Assembly (NCBI GenBank): GCA_023213315.1
Contig: JAKCPI010004386.1
Coordinates: 62,001 to 126,000 of the forward strand
From: Euborellia annulipes
Lineage: Eukaryota; Arthropoda; Insecta; Dermaptera; Anisolabididae
DNA: 64,000 bases
Direction of reading: 5' to 3'
In this document: piece by piece, positions 11,201 to 21,095 of the stretch
How positions within the stretch are numbered: the first letter of the stretch is position 1
Layout of the letters: each line of letters opens with the position of its first letter
Translations under genes and position numbers: made by a program
The notes under the pieces: model-generated
Database searches by the model: none
Seen by the model: the letters and a program-made list of their open reading frames with translations, nothing else
What the model was told of the DNA's origin: nothing

Positions 11201-11233
11201 GACGTTTCGGCCACTGGTTTAGGCCATTTTCAG
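11201..11233 (-). ncRNA. hammerhead-like motif, core damaged
   Basis: Read on the minus strand it has CTGAAAA, a GGCC/GGCC stem II and GAAACGTC. The invariant G of CUGANGA is replaced by A, so cleavage is unlikely. Confidence 0.45.
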
Positions 11234-11577
11234 AGCTAAAATATTTTCGTACATTTTATTATAACATGTTATTATTGCACTTTCTATAAAATATAATATT
11301 AATCATGATGCCAATGAAGTTTTAAAATATTATATCGGTGTAATTTAAATACACTCTCCCAACTGGCGGAGTCAAAGATGAACTACTGTGAAAATTTCTA
11401 ATGGTAATAACATCATTCTTTCGTTTACCTATGAGCGCTCTACTCGGTTCATGCGAATGTGTGTCGCTGAAATTGTAATTTTCATGTACTCTCGCCTCCG
11501 AGTATGTACTCTGTAAATTAATACTGTATATTATAGATTATATTTTACAAAAAGTGCAATAATAACATATTTTAGCT

Positions 11578-11610
11578 CTGAAGATGGCCTTGACCAGTGA
11601 CCGAAACGTC
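11578..11610 (+). ncRNA. minimal hammerhead ribozyme-like motif
   Basis: CTGAAGA, then a stem-loop (GGCC ... GACC, imperfect), then CGAAACGTC. All core bases of a hammerhead are in order, with GUC as cleavage triplet and a loopless 2-bp stem III (AC/GT). Flanking AGCT/AGT gives a weak stem I. Small variants of this form are known with Penelope-like elements and act as dimers. Activity here is unproven. Confidence 0.55.
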
Positions 11611-11683
11611 AGTCTGAAATAGCAACAATAAAATAAATAATTTTGGCTGTCTTGAATTTTTTTTTTTTTACTCCTTATTAATT

Positions 11684-12392
11684 TGTTTCGGGTGTCAATG
11701 TCACGGCTAAACAAAAAAAAAAAAAAAAATTAGAAACAAAATAATTTATTTTAAATAAAATAAAAAAAAAATGACCTCTTTATCACTTATTTTCTCTTAT
11801 CAGAAAAAAAAAAATAGAGAGAAACATAGAATACATAAATCATCAGACGATTGTTGTATGTGTATTTTATCTCCAATTGATAGCAACCGCAAAGGCAAAA
11901 GGGAAGATATAACAACAACAACAACAACAGAAAAGGGTTATTGTAATCATGGTAGCCTCAAATGCCATCTCTCTCTCTCGCGAATTTGTCGCAATGACGA
12001 TAAAAGCCATCGAATTACACGCATACCTATGCAAAAGAGATCGGACCCCCCATAAATAACATAGGGGGTGGGTGTTATATAGAATGCGACATAATTCACC
12101 GGTTTGACACCGAATAAATCATGTCACACACACACACACACAGAGATACAAGATATATATATATATAGAGAGAGAGAAGTTGGCAAGATGATAGCGAAAT
12201 CCTACTATTCAACTGATATCAAAATTAATTCCTATTTATTTGTTTTTTAAATTCTTTCTTTTGCTGTAGTTTAGGGGAGTAGCTAGCGGCGGATTAACCA
12301 TTTCAAAAAAATAAATAAATAAAATTATAGTCTAGCATCGCTACTAATAGAAACAATGAAATATCGAAACATTCGCGTTCATCTTAATGGGA
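11684..12392. other. non-coding stretch with microsatellites
   Basis: An ACA triplet run near 11911-11930, a CA run at 12125-12142, then TA and GA runs to 12178. The open frame at 11771-12055 shows no recognisable domain. Confidence 0.5.
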
Positions 12393-12400
12393 GCATTAGC

Positions 12401-12780
12401 CAGTGGCTTAACGTACACCCCCGCAAACCCCGCTGGCAAAAAGCAAAATCTAAACTGATTTTGACGGTGGGGAAAAAAATTGTCCGCAAGGCGGTAAAAA
12501 AATTCGATTCCTTCCAAATAAGGTAAAATGATTTTAATAGAAGTAAAAAAAATTTCAAAAATTTTGTTTTCCTAAAAAAAGGTAAAATTTTTTTCCACAG
12601 GAAGGAAAAAAAATTTCCGCAAGTCGCCAAAATTTCCAATTCGATTCCCTAAAAAAAAAGCTAAAGTGATTTTAACGAGAGGGGGAAAAACGCAGGGCAG
12701 CAAAAATTTCGTTTTCGGCCCTCAATGGGGCCTGAAAAAAAGGTTGTGACGAGGCCCAGCTAAAATGCGTTACGCCACTG
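12401..12780. mobile_element. hAT-type MITE
   Basis: CAGTGGCTTAACGTA and its complement at the right end (GCGTTACGCCACTG) are flanked by GCATTAGC (12393-12400) and GCATTAAC (12781-12788), a 7 of 8 duplication. The 380-bp interior has decayed motifs and no transposase. Confidence 0.8.
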
Positions 12781-12816
12781 GCATTAACTATCAAAATAAA
12801 GTAAGAAGGAAATAAG

Positions 12817-13297
12817 CATATAAAGTTCCCCGACCCAAAAAAAATTGAGTCAAAGTGGGGCCTACCAGGCCCATCATAGGCGCCGGAACTGGGGGGGGCA
12901 AGGGTACATTGCCCCCCTGGCATCCTATAGGGGGGGGGGGGCAAAATTTCTTCTTTTATTTCATTTATTTTTTAAAAATGATATATTTTTACTTTTGAAA
13001 AATAAAATCTTCTAAATTGAAAAAAAATTAAAAGAGTAAGAAATTCATTTTTTTCCAAATTTTTTACAAAAATTTTTGATAAAATCACTAGCAAATTTTT
13101 TAAAATTTTAATTTTATTAAAATTGTAATTTTATTTAAAATTTTTAAAGTTTTATAGTAGATTTGTTTTTGTTTTATACTATTTGAACATATTAAATTAT
13201 TTTAATTTTCTAAAAAAAATTTTTTTGCCCCCCCTGATTCAAATTCGTTCCGGCGCCCCTGAGGCCCATGGCCCCCAACCAAATAGTTACGCCCATG
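12817..13297 (-). mobile_element. hAT-type MITE, host of a nested element
   Basis: The right end is GTTACGCCCATG, matching the family of 61936-62080. The left end is decayed. Flanks GAAATAAG (12809-12816) and GAAATGAG (13298-13305) agree at 7 of 8. Another hAT MITE (12875-13261) sits inside. Confidence 0.65.
12875..13261. mobile_element. hAT-type MITE nested in another
   Basis: Ends CATAGGCGCCGGAAC and GTTCCGGCGCCCCTG, with perfect 8-bp duplication AGGCCCAT (12867-12874 and 13262-13269). The AT-rich interior is framed by G and C runs. Confidence 0.87.
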
Positions 13298-13314
13298 GAA
13301 ATGAGCTGCGAGGA

Positions 13315-13545
13315 TGAAGTTTCAGTTTATGAATCTCCCCTGGCACGTGACACGGAGCTTTTGAACAAAATCGGCCAAAAAGTACTAGTACTTTACGGAT
13401 GTACTTTTTTAGTTTTTTTTTTTCCATTATTCATAAATCAATTATTTTTTAGATGCTCTTTAAAATCTATATTTTCATTTTGCCCACAAAATTGTTTGAA
13501 ACACACTTTACTCTTGTACGTCATATAACTTTACATATGACCGTT
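13315..13545 (-). mobile_element. family F body fragment
   Basis: Minus-strand F landmarks: CCCCTGGCACGTGACACG, CCAAAAAGTACTAGTACTTT and GTTTGAAACACACTTTACTC. No hairpin remains. Confidence 0.7.
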
Positions 13546-13670
13546 GCATATGCGTAAAAGACGTTCATATATTTGTCCCTATTTTTTTTTACTTCAGTGA
13601 TTTCTTTTTATGTCGTCACCATTGTTGATTTTTGACGAATTCTTCAATTTTTAATAATTTTGGTGAAAGA

Positions 13671-13852
13671 GCTCCCCCCTCTCCTCGTAGAGTTGCCTGG
13701 GGTCTATTGTGGTGAGATCTGATATTCCAATCCAGTGCCTGCTTGAGGATTTGTTAAATATATATTTAATGAAAAAATCACGCACGCCCAGGATTTGAAC
13801 AGGGATCTTCTTTGTAGAAACCGACATCCATCCTGGCTCGCTACACCAGCGG
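13671..13852 (-). mobile_element. SINE-A head fragment
   Basis: Minus-strand tRNA-like head and first third of the body: CTCGTAGAGTTGCCTGGG to the complement of the B box (GGATTTGAAC), ending GCTCGCTACACCAGC. Confidence 0.8.
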
Positions 13853-14581
13853 AAAATCAATTATAAAAATAACTTTACATTATAGTCTACAAGATCCAAG
13901 AATTCTACCTACTGTGCTATGACCAGGGACTAGACAATTGTATTTTATTTATTATTTATTTATATCCTTAAATTAATTTACATTGTTGCATCATTTATTG
14001 CAGTAGTTAAGTGAAGTAAGGATAAATAAAATTACATCAATTACACCAAGCAGCTATGTAAATTTATACAATATGATTTTATCTTAAATTAAACCACAAT
14101 GTCACCGAATATCTCACTGTTGGGAAAACCACACATGCCCAGTAATTTTTTTTCTAAAAATAAATTCATTTCTAGATTATTTGAATCTTTCTACTACTTT
14201 TAATTTCGTTTCGATTAAAGAGAGAGAGAGAGAAGATTAAACGAACCAAAGGACTGAGATAAAGAGATGGTAGAGGGGTTGCTCCCTCCCCCTCCATCGT
14301 CAAGGGGCCCATAACTCTTTTTCATTCCGATTAAAAACCAACAACCCTTATATCAGACATTGCTCTCTTCTCTATTTGCCACTTGTGATAATGATAATAA
14401 TAATAATAATAATAGGATGAGAGAGAGGGAGAGGGGAGAAGATGCTTATTGTATTGTTAAACGACCGATGACCAAATGACCTCTCTCTTTATTGAATAGC
14501 CCACAACTGTCTGTCTTGTCTATGAAAATCCATTGGCAAATACAATAAATAATAAACTAGCGATGATTTCTAGACTTTGAA
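13853..14581. other. non-coding stretch
   Basis: AT-rich, with a GA run at 14219-14233 and an AAT run near 14395-14414. No gene or recognised repeat. Confidence 0.5.
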
Positions 14582-14799
14582 TTGGATATAGGAGACTTTG
14601 AAGCCAAGAAATTAAATAAAAAACTTTTATTTAATTAATTAACCGTCGACGTTTCGGTTCCTCGCCCTTGCGACCGAAACGTCGAATTAACGGTCGACAT
14701 TTCGGTCGCAAGGGTGAGGAACCGAAACGTCGACGGTTAATTAATTAAATAAAAATTTTTTATTTAATTCTTTGCCTGCAAAGTCTCCTTGTATCCAAT
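14582..14799. repeat. near-perfect palindrome, arms about 104 bp
   Basis: Left arm 14582-14685 and right arm 14694-14799 are reverse complements over almost their whole length, including GGAGACTTTG/CAAAGTCTCC near the tips and CCGTCGACGTTTCGG inside. The spacer is 8 bp. Both arms carry GAAACGTCG words as in the hammerhead-like motifs, but no CUGANGA box is present. Confidence 0.85.
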
Positions 14800-14928
14800 A
14801 AATAATAAAAATCTATTATTAAATAAAGAATTATATATATCATTATAATTATGAAAAACATATAACCAAGTATTTATTACATTTTTCGCTTATTTAAATT
14901 AATAAATACTTTGTTATATGTTTTTCTA

Positions 14929-15401
14929 TTATTATTATTATTTTAAATTCTCCTCGGGATTCCCGTTTATTAACCCGAGGTGCTTCAGTGCATGAAGACA
15001 CACACTCCTCAAACCTAACTGGGACACCCCGTTAAGTTACTTTATTTTCTATCTAAAACTCCTCTTCCTGCGTTCATTTCTAGCTAACGCGCTGATCCTA
15101 GTTTCTGGTAATACTGGGTTCCTTTTATCCACCTTTTTCAATGCTATGGAGGATGTCCTAGTTTGAAGGGACTCCTTTCGATCAATGAGAGGGAACCTTC
15201 TTTATGTCCCTTCCACAGGACGGGATGTCACAGCAACTCCCAATCCTCGTAGAGTTGCCTGGGGTGCTATTGTGGTGAGATCCAATATTCCAATCCAGTG
15301 CTTGCTTGAAGATTTATTTATGGTACATTAAATAAATATTTTTATTTAATGAAAAAATTCCGCACACCCAGGATTTGAACAGGGATCTTCTTTGAAGAAA
15401 G
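14929..15401 (-). mobile_element. SINE-A, nearly full length
   Basis: An ATT repeat (tail complement) is followed by the conserved 3' hairpin (CGAGGTGCTTCAGTGCATGA), the body, and the B-box complement (GGATTTGAACA). The 5' tip of the tRNA head is lost. Confidence 0.85.
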
Positions 15402-15486
15402 CAATTTTATATATATGAATATTTAAACTAAATGCTACTTTTTATTTTCATTAATCTATAGTCTGTTTTTTTTTTTTTTTTTTTTT

Positions 15487-15600
15487 GGATGAAATTAGAA
15501 ATGTACCTTTATCCTCCTCAAAATTGTACCTGTACCCCATAGATAAATGCTGTATGTGTGGTCATATCTCTTCTATATATCCGCTGTATATAAAGAAATG
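15487..15600. repeat. repeat shared with 20241-20361
   Basis: About 115 bp with GAAATTAGAAATGTACCTTT, CCATAGATAAATGCTGTATG and GTCATATCTCTTCTATATAT, found again at 20241-20361. In both places it abuts the ATT tail of a SINE-A, so it is either part of a longer SINE variant or a duplicated flank. Confidence 0.7.
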
Positions 15601-15601
15601 C

Positions 15602-15877
15602 TATTATTATTATTATTATTTGATATTTCATATCTATAACTCCTTCTGAATTCATTTCAAGCTACTGAGCTAACCCTTATTTCTGATTCTTTTTATCCAA
15701 CCTCTTCTTTGCTAAGGAGTATGTCCTAGTTTGTGGAGTAGCACCGACTCTTTTCAAAGAATGCATCACTGAGAGGGAACCTTCTTTACGTCCCTTCCAC
15801 AGGACGGGATGTCACAGCAACTACCTCTCCTCGTGGAGTAGTTACCTGGGGGCTATTGTGGTGAGATCCAATATTCA
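15602..15877 (-). mobile_element. SINE-A, internally deleted
   Basis: The ATT tail joins directly to CATATCTATAACTCCTTCTG, skipping the 3' hairpin. The body continues to GTGAGATCCAATATTC. The tRNA head is missing. Confidence 0.75.
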
Positions 15878-15904
15878 AAGGAGCGGTAAGGAGTTCATCT
15901 TCAA

Positions 15905-17065
15905 TCACTGTTTTTTCAGCTTCTGGGCCAAATAATAGGACAGTTGCGGATAGGAGGGGGGGGGGAGAATACGAGAGATGTTTTATTTTCAAAAATAAAT
16001 AAATAAATAATAATAAAAAATAGTGGGAATAAAAATTTCTCAATTATAAAAAGTGTTATAAGAACCGGAAATTTTACTTTACTTCTGTTTCCTTTTTTTT
16101 TAAACTATTTTTGGAGTTCTGTTTGTAAAAATGAATATTTGTTCTAACATTAAGTTTAAAAAAAATAATACAATAATACAACAATCTATCTATACGTGTA
16201 GTTTTTTTTTTTAATTTTGCTTATAACTCTAGAACTATTTATCCGATTGGGATGCGATTTGACAAATTTATAGTCCTAAGTGTTTGTAAGAAGATATTAA
16301 AGCAAGGTGTTAATCCGCCCGCAGGGAGCGGTAAAAATAAGCGGTACATTTCTATCTCCAACTACGATTTTCTAAAACTTTCACGGAAACCAAATTTTTT
16401 GAAGCTCAGATATGATAAATTAGACATTTATGTCTAGTTCTTGACTAAATTTCATAACAATGGGTTGAGTAAAATAAAAAAAAAAGATAAAATAAATTGC
16501 GATTATTTTATTTATTTTTTTAGGTAAGTAATAAAAAAAAAATATTCATTTTTATGAACATAACCTCAAAATAGTTTTAAAAAGAAGACAACAAAATTGC
16601 AAAACTTTCCGACTTTTGTGCCCTGAGGAATTTTTTTTTTTTTTAATTTACAATTTTTATTTTCATCAATTTTCTTTATTATGATTTATTTATTTATTTA
16701 TTTTTTTAAATAAAACATCTCTTATTCTCCCCCCTCCCCTCCATAACCTAATTATTCGGTCCAGAAGCTGAAAAAAAAAATAGTGATTCGAGTTAAAAAA
16801 ATTTTATTTTTACCGCTCCCTGCGGGCGGATTATCACCTCGTTTTAATATCTTTTTAAGGCCACTTAGGACTATAAATTTGCCAAATCGCGTTTTAATCG
16901 GATGAATAGTTCCAGAATTATAAGCAAAATAAAAAAAAAAAAGACACGGACACATTTTTTCTGGGGTGCTTATGAACTAAAAAAAGCAACGAAATTGCAA
17001 AACTTTTCGGCATTTTTTTAAAAATAAAACATCTCTCTTACCTCCCCCCTCCCCCCCTTTTTCCT
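15905..17065. repeat. complex inverted and tandem repeat locus
   Basis: Three blocks recur. A is TCAGCTTCTG ... AGAGATGTTTTATTT (15912-15990). B is CTATTTTTGGAG ... AAAAATGAATAT (16085-16135). C is TTATAACTCTAGAAC ... CCGCCCGCAGGGAGCGG (16214-16340). Inverted copies lie at about 16690-16780 (A), 16535-16580 (B) and 16790-16935 (C), with more B and A at 16970-17060. The order on the right is permuted as expected from a tandem A-B-C unit. No coding sequence. Confidence 0.6.
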
Positions 17066-17720
17066 CTTTCACTCTCTCACAGATTTATTGATTTTCTGCT
17101 TCGCTGCTTTCTTTTTTTTTTACGACACTCACAAATTCCCTTCAAATTTATTACAGAGTTTGAAAAAGAAAAAAAAATCGAACGAATGAATGAAGCTTCA
17201 AACAATATATATTAAGAGAGAGAAGACGAGGGACAAAAAAAAAATAAAAATCTCATTCAAGTTTAAAATAAATGAATCTCATTTTAATTGAAGTTGATTA
17301 CTAGAACTAACGTCTCTTTCGCTCTCTCTCCCTTTTAATTAATAGAAGAAGGAAAATTTGTTTGAGGGTTGCTTGCTTGCTTGCTACCCTCCCCCCTCCT
17401 TGCAATTTGAATCAAAATAGCCCTCTGAGGGCGCGCGCCATGGATGATTTCAGATGAAATCGAAATTTTCATCTCTCGGAAATTTGTCTGTCTGTGTGGC
17501 TGGATGATCAATGAATCTCAAAAAGTTATATTTACTTTTGGCCATGTAACACAAGTCAAAGAAAAAATTTTTTGTCTACTAAATTTATGTGTTCAAAATT
17601 TTTTCAACGAAAAAAATATTTTAAAATTACAATTTTCTTCAAAAATAGAGTATGTATTGTAATTTTACATATATTGTATAGAAATTTTCGTTAAAAATTG
17701 TGTTTGTATTTTTATAATTT
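17066..17720. other. non-coding stretch with a shared repeat
   Basis: The part at about 17590-17690 (AAAATTACAATTTTCTTC, GAGTATGTATTGTAATTTTA) recurs at 62430-62500. A GCTT run lies near 17370. No gene. Confidence 0.5.
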
Positions 17721-18461
17721 GAAATTCTTATCTGAATTCCCGTTTATTTACCCGAGGTGCTTTCGTGCACGAAGGCACACACTTCAAACCAAGGCCTCTG
17801 GCCGTAGCCATCTACCGGCACCCTGTGAAGTTGCATCATTTCCCATATCATGAACTCCACCTCCTGCGTTCATTTCTAGCTAGTGAACTAATCCTTATTT
17901 CTGGTTCCTCTTTTATCCAACCTCTTCTATGCTAGGGAGGAAGGGCTGGACGGTAAACCGGTTTACCGTAAAAACCGGTAAAAATATTTTCCCCAAAAAC
18001 CGGGAAACACCTCTTATTTGGTAAAAACCGGTTTTTTTTTTAGGGATAAAAAAATATTTTTTTTGGCGGAAAAAAATTTTTGTTTGTTCAAAAAAAAAAA
18101 TATTCGGCGGGGGGAAATTTCTGTTCCGGGGGGGGAAAAAAAAAAGGGGTTTCTTAAAAAAAAAAAAAATTTTTTTTTGAAGAAAAAAATTTTGGTTAAA
18201 AAAAAAATTCGGGGGCGCGAGTTGGTTGGGGGGGGGGAAAAATTTTTTTTAAAAATTTTTTTTGAAAAATATGTCCTAGTATGAGGAGGAACTCCCTAAG
18301 CACCGACTCCTTTCGAAGAATGCATCACTGAGAGGGAACCTTCTTTACGTCCCTTCCACAGGACTGGATGTCACAGCAACTCCCTCTCCTCGTAGAGTTG
18401 CCTGGGGGCTATTGTGGTGAGATCCAATATTCCAATCCAGTGCCTGCTTGAGGCTTTGCTT
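17721..18461 (-). mobile_element. SINE-A interrupted by an AT/G mosaic
   Basis: 17721-17943 covers the 3' hairpin to CTCTTCTATGCTAGGGAGGA and 18271-18461 resumes at ATGTCCTAG through to TGCCTGCTTGAGG. The 327 bp between (17944-18270) is foreign. The tRNA head is missing. Confidence 0.8.
17944..18270. other. insertion of homopolymer mosaic inside a SINE
   Basis: Begins with a small palindromic part (GGTAAACCGGTTTACC at 17951-17966, more ACCGGT words after) and passes into long A, T and G runs. No target duplication or right terminus could be found, so it may be a decayed element or poor consensus sequence. Confidence 0.5.
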
Positions 18462-18978
18462 ACATTCATAGAATACATAAATTTCAAAGAATACATAAAT
18501 ATTTTCCTATACATTTCCTATAGGAGTAATCGTAAATTTAAAAATTAATAACACATAAAGTTACTGGTATTTCGGGACGGAAATAATTTTCTTGTAATCC
18601 CTAGAAGGTCCTCTTTAAGCATATAAAAATCTCGTTTCAAAATTTCAACGGGAAATAAAACGCGAAAGACAGACAGACGAGCAGCGAATTATATAGAGAT
18701 AGATAAAACTCCCCTTCGCTAATTTTGTAATTCATACATGCATACCAATTTTATGCTTTAAAATGTCCAATAAGCTATTAGGCAATTAATTCTATTTAAA
18801 AGAAACCGCATATGAAAAGTTTCTTTACAATAGTCTAGTTTTTAGACGTACGCTCTTGAGTAACATATCGCTAACGTTAAACGTATTAATTAAAAAGAAA
18901 GACAAATATCATATTAATCTTCTTTGAAAACAAAATATTATATATACGTATATTGAAAAATAGAAGAAAAAAAAAATC
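18462..18978. other. non-coding stretch before tRNA-Asp
   Basis: AT-rich. CAACGGGAAATAAAACGCG with AGACAGACAGACGAGC (18645-18680) resembles 53965-54005. The A run at 18963-18976 serves as pol III terminator for the tRNA on the minus strand. Confidence 0.5.
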
Positions 18979-19050
18979 CTCCCCGGCGGGGAATCGAACC
19001 CCGGTCTCCCGCGTGACAGGCGGGGATACTGACCACTATACTACCGAGGA
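18979..19050 (-). tRNA. tRNA-Asp (GTC)
   Basis: 72-nt cloverleaf on the minus strand. The acceptor stem TCCTCGG pairs with CCGGGGA (one T-G pair) and the discriminator is G. The D arm holds the A box (TAGTATAGTGG), the anticodon GTC (complement of 19015-19017) sits in CCTGTCACG, and the T arm holds the B box GGTTCGATTCC. The sequence is almost identical to the conserved animal tRNA-Asp-GTC. There is no intron and no encoded CCA. A T run on the transcribed strand (18963-18976) ends transcription. All pairs are intact, so it is probably functional. Confidence 0.97.
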
Positions 19051-19179
19051 CCATACATTAATATCTTTCAAAAAGAAAAAGTATACAAAACAACCTTATC
19101 CTTTAATCTCTTATCAATGAAAGAGAAAGATAAGAAAAAATATTTTAGTATTTTAATCTAGCCTATTTATTGATGGCTT

Positions 19180-19381
19180 CAGGGCCGGAACTACGAGATT
19201 TTTTTAGGGGGGGGGGGGGGCAAAATTTAATTTCCCACCCCCCTCCTTAAAATTTTCTATACAAAATTCATATCATTTTACCTTTTTTTTTTAGAAAATC
19301 TTTCTTTAAATTGCCGCCCCCTGATATCTGCCGCCCGGGGCACATGCACCCACTGTCCCCCCCCCCCTAGATCCGGCCCTG
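19180..19381. mobile_element. hAT-type MITE
   Basis: Ends CAGGGCCGGAACTA and AGATCCGGCCCTG, with perfect 8-bp duplication GATGGCTT (19172-19179 and 19382-19389). The interior is a G run, AT-rich core and C run with a CCGCCC-rich part. It lies 129 bp upstream of the tRNA on its coding strand. Confidence 0.9.
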
Positions 19382-19541
19382 GATGGCTTTTCCAATGAGA
19401 AAATTCCAGATTTTCGAGTTTTCCCATTGGGGATTTGAGAATACGAGTATTTTTCCTCGCAATAATAACATCCTCTATAAATTCCTTTTCGAAATTGCAA
19501 CAGGTTAAACAGTCAGACGGTCGGTCACTCAGCAATCAGTG

Positions 19542-19690
19542 CAGTGGCGTCATTTCTACTTTTTTCTTGGGGGGGGGGGGGGAGGAGCAAACTTTTTTTT
19601 TTTTAATTTACCTACAAATAGATACTCAAAGTCATTTAGCCATGAGATATTTAATTTATTTAATTGTTTAATTTTGTAGAGCTTTGGGGC
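19542..19690. mobile_element. single hAT-type terminus
   Basis: CAGTGGCGTCATTTCTA followed by a G run looks like one hAT MITE end. No matching right end is visible before the next element at 19691. Confidence 0.35.
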
Positions 19691-19954
19691 CAGTGGCGGA
19701 TCCAGAGGAGTTTCTCGGGGGGGGGAGGTAATCTGGTGTGACTGGTCGCACAGCACACAATTTTTCTTATAATCGGTAATTTAAAGGTGCATTCTGTAAG
19801 TTGTTTACCAGAATGTATATACAAATCAAATTTTTAAGTATTACTTTTTTAAATTTTATATTAAATTACAATTTTTTTCCAAAAAAAAAATATTTTTCTC
19901 AAATCTCGGGGGAGGGTAATTACCCCTTTGCCCCCCCTCTTGTATCTGCCCTTG
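19691..19954 (+). mobile_element. hAT-type MITE with half of the F hairpin
   Basis: CAGTGGCGGATCCAG at the left and TTGTATCTGCCCTTG at the right. Flanks TTTGGGGC (19683-19690) and CCTGGGGC (19955-19962) agree at 6 of 8. The interior has TAATCTGGTGTGACTGG, one arm of the F hairpin, as in 2606-2814 and 20887-21095. Confidence 0.7.
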
Positions 19955-20210
19955 CCTGGGGCTTGGTGTAGTTGGTGGCGTGACTACCTTCTATACCAAA
20001 CGTCGCGGGTTCGGACCCCAGGCAGTCCGATGATTTTATTTAAGCCATTTGGATACCAAATGGCATAAATAGAAATGCCTGGACCCCCAATAGATATATT
20101 AATAATTAACGGTTATCGTAAAAAGTCTTATATGACCGAAAAGACTGTGAGAATGTGTGTGGAGTGTTAGTGTGAATGAGAAAAAAGTGTGTGTTTAAAA
20201 AAATAGATAA
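19955..20210 (+). mobile_element. SINE-B, full length
   Basis: tRNA-like head with A box (TTGGTGTAGTTGGTGG) and intact B box (GGGTTCGGACCCC), then GGATACCAAATGGCATAAAT, TGGCC-type middle, and a GTGTGTTT plus A-rich end. It starts exactly at the right end of a hAT MITE. Confidence 0.8.
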
Positions 20211-20240
20211 TAATAATATTCCCCCCAAAAAAATTTTTTT

Positions 20241-20361
20241 GGATACAATTAGAAATGTACCTTTATCAACCTCAAAATTGTTTGAGACCCATTCTACACT
20301 TGTTTCCCATAGATAAATACTGTATGTGTTGTCATATCTCTTCTATATATACATAAATGCG
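20241..20361. repeat. repeat shared with 15487-15600
   Basis: Second copy of the 115-bp sequence: ATTAGAAATGTACCTTTATC, CCCATAGATAAATACTGTAT, GTCATATCTCTTCTATATAT. It again abuts a SINE-A tail. Confidence 0.7.
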
Positions 20362-20783
20362 ATTATTATTATTATTTGGAATTTCTCCCGGGATCCGGGG
20401 TTTATTTACCCGAGGTGCTTCACGTGCACACACCTCAAATCGGATGCCGACACCCCGTGAAGTTACATTATTTCCTCCTCCTGCGTTCATTTCTAGCTAG
20501 AAAGCTAATCCTTATTTCTGGTTCCTTTTATCCAAGTTCTTCTATGCTACGGGGGATGTCCTAGTTTGAGGAGGAACTCCCTCAGCACCGACTCCTATCG
20601 AAGAATGCATCACTGAGAGGGAACCTTCTTTACGTCCCTTCTACAGGACGGGATGTCACAGCAACTCCCTCTCCTCGTAGAGTTGCCTGGTGAGATTCAA
20701 TATTCCAATCCAGTGTCTTTTATTTAATGAAAAAATCCCTCAAGCCCAGGATTTGAACACGGATCTTTTTTATAAAAGCCGAT
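20362..20783 (-). mobile_element. SINE-A, nearly full length
   Basis: ATT tail complement, 3' hairpin (ACCCGAGGTGCTTCACGTGC), body, and the B-box complement GGATTTGAACACGG, ending in the head near AAAGCCGAT. Confidence 0.83.
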
Positions 20784-20886
20784 AAAAAAAATTTAGTAAA
20801 ATAAAATAAAACCAAGAAGGAAAAGGACTCATTTAAAAAAAAATTAGAGATTCCAACATTTTGTTATAATAAACAGCTCATTAGAC

Positions 20887-21095
20887 CAACAGGGATCCAG
20901 AGGTGTTTCTCGAAGGGAGGGGGGGAATCTGGTGTGACTGGTCGACAGCACACAATTTTTCTTAATTTCGGTAATTTAAAGGCGCATTCTGTTCTTGTTT
21001 GCAGAATATTTTGAGAAGTATTTTTTTTAAATCTCGGGGGGGGGGGAATTACCCCCGTTACCCCCCCCCCTTTATCCCATGTATCCCTTGTATTG
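20887..21095 (+). mobile_element. hAT-type MITE with half of the F hairpin
   Basis: Perfect 8-bp duplication CATTAGAC (20879-20886 and 21096-21103) around termini CAACAGGGATCCAG and ATCCCTTGTATTG. Interior and ends match 19691-19954. Confidence 0.8.

Larger units (their letters stand above)
11135..11683. mobile_element. Penelope-like non-autonomous element, inverted arms
   Basis: Left arm (11135 to about 11310) and right arm (about 11520-11683) are inverted copies beginning TTATTAAGGAGT, then CCAAAATTATTT, then a hammerhead-like motif, then AGAGCTAAAATAT. The central part is unique AT-rich sequence without reverse transcriptase. Penelope retroelements can have inverted pseudo-LTRs carrying hammerhead ribozymes. 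That is family knowledge; assigning this copy is inference. Confidence 0.55.
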
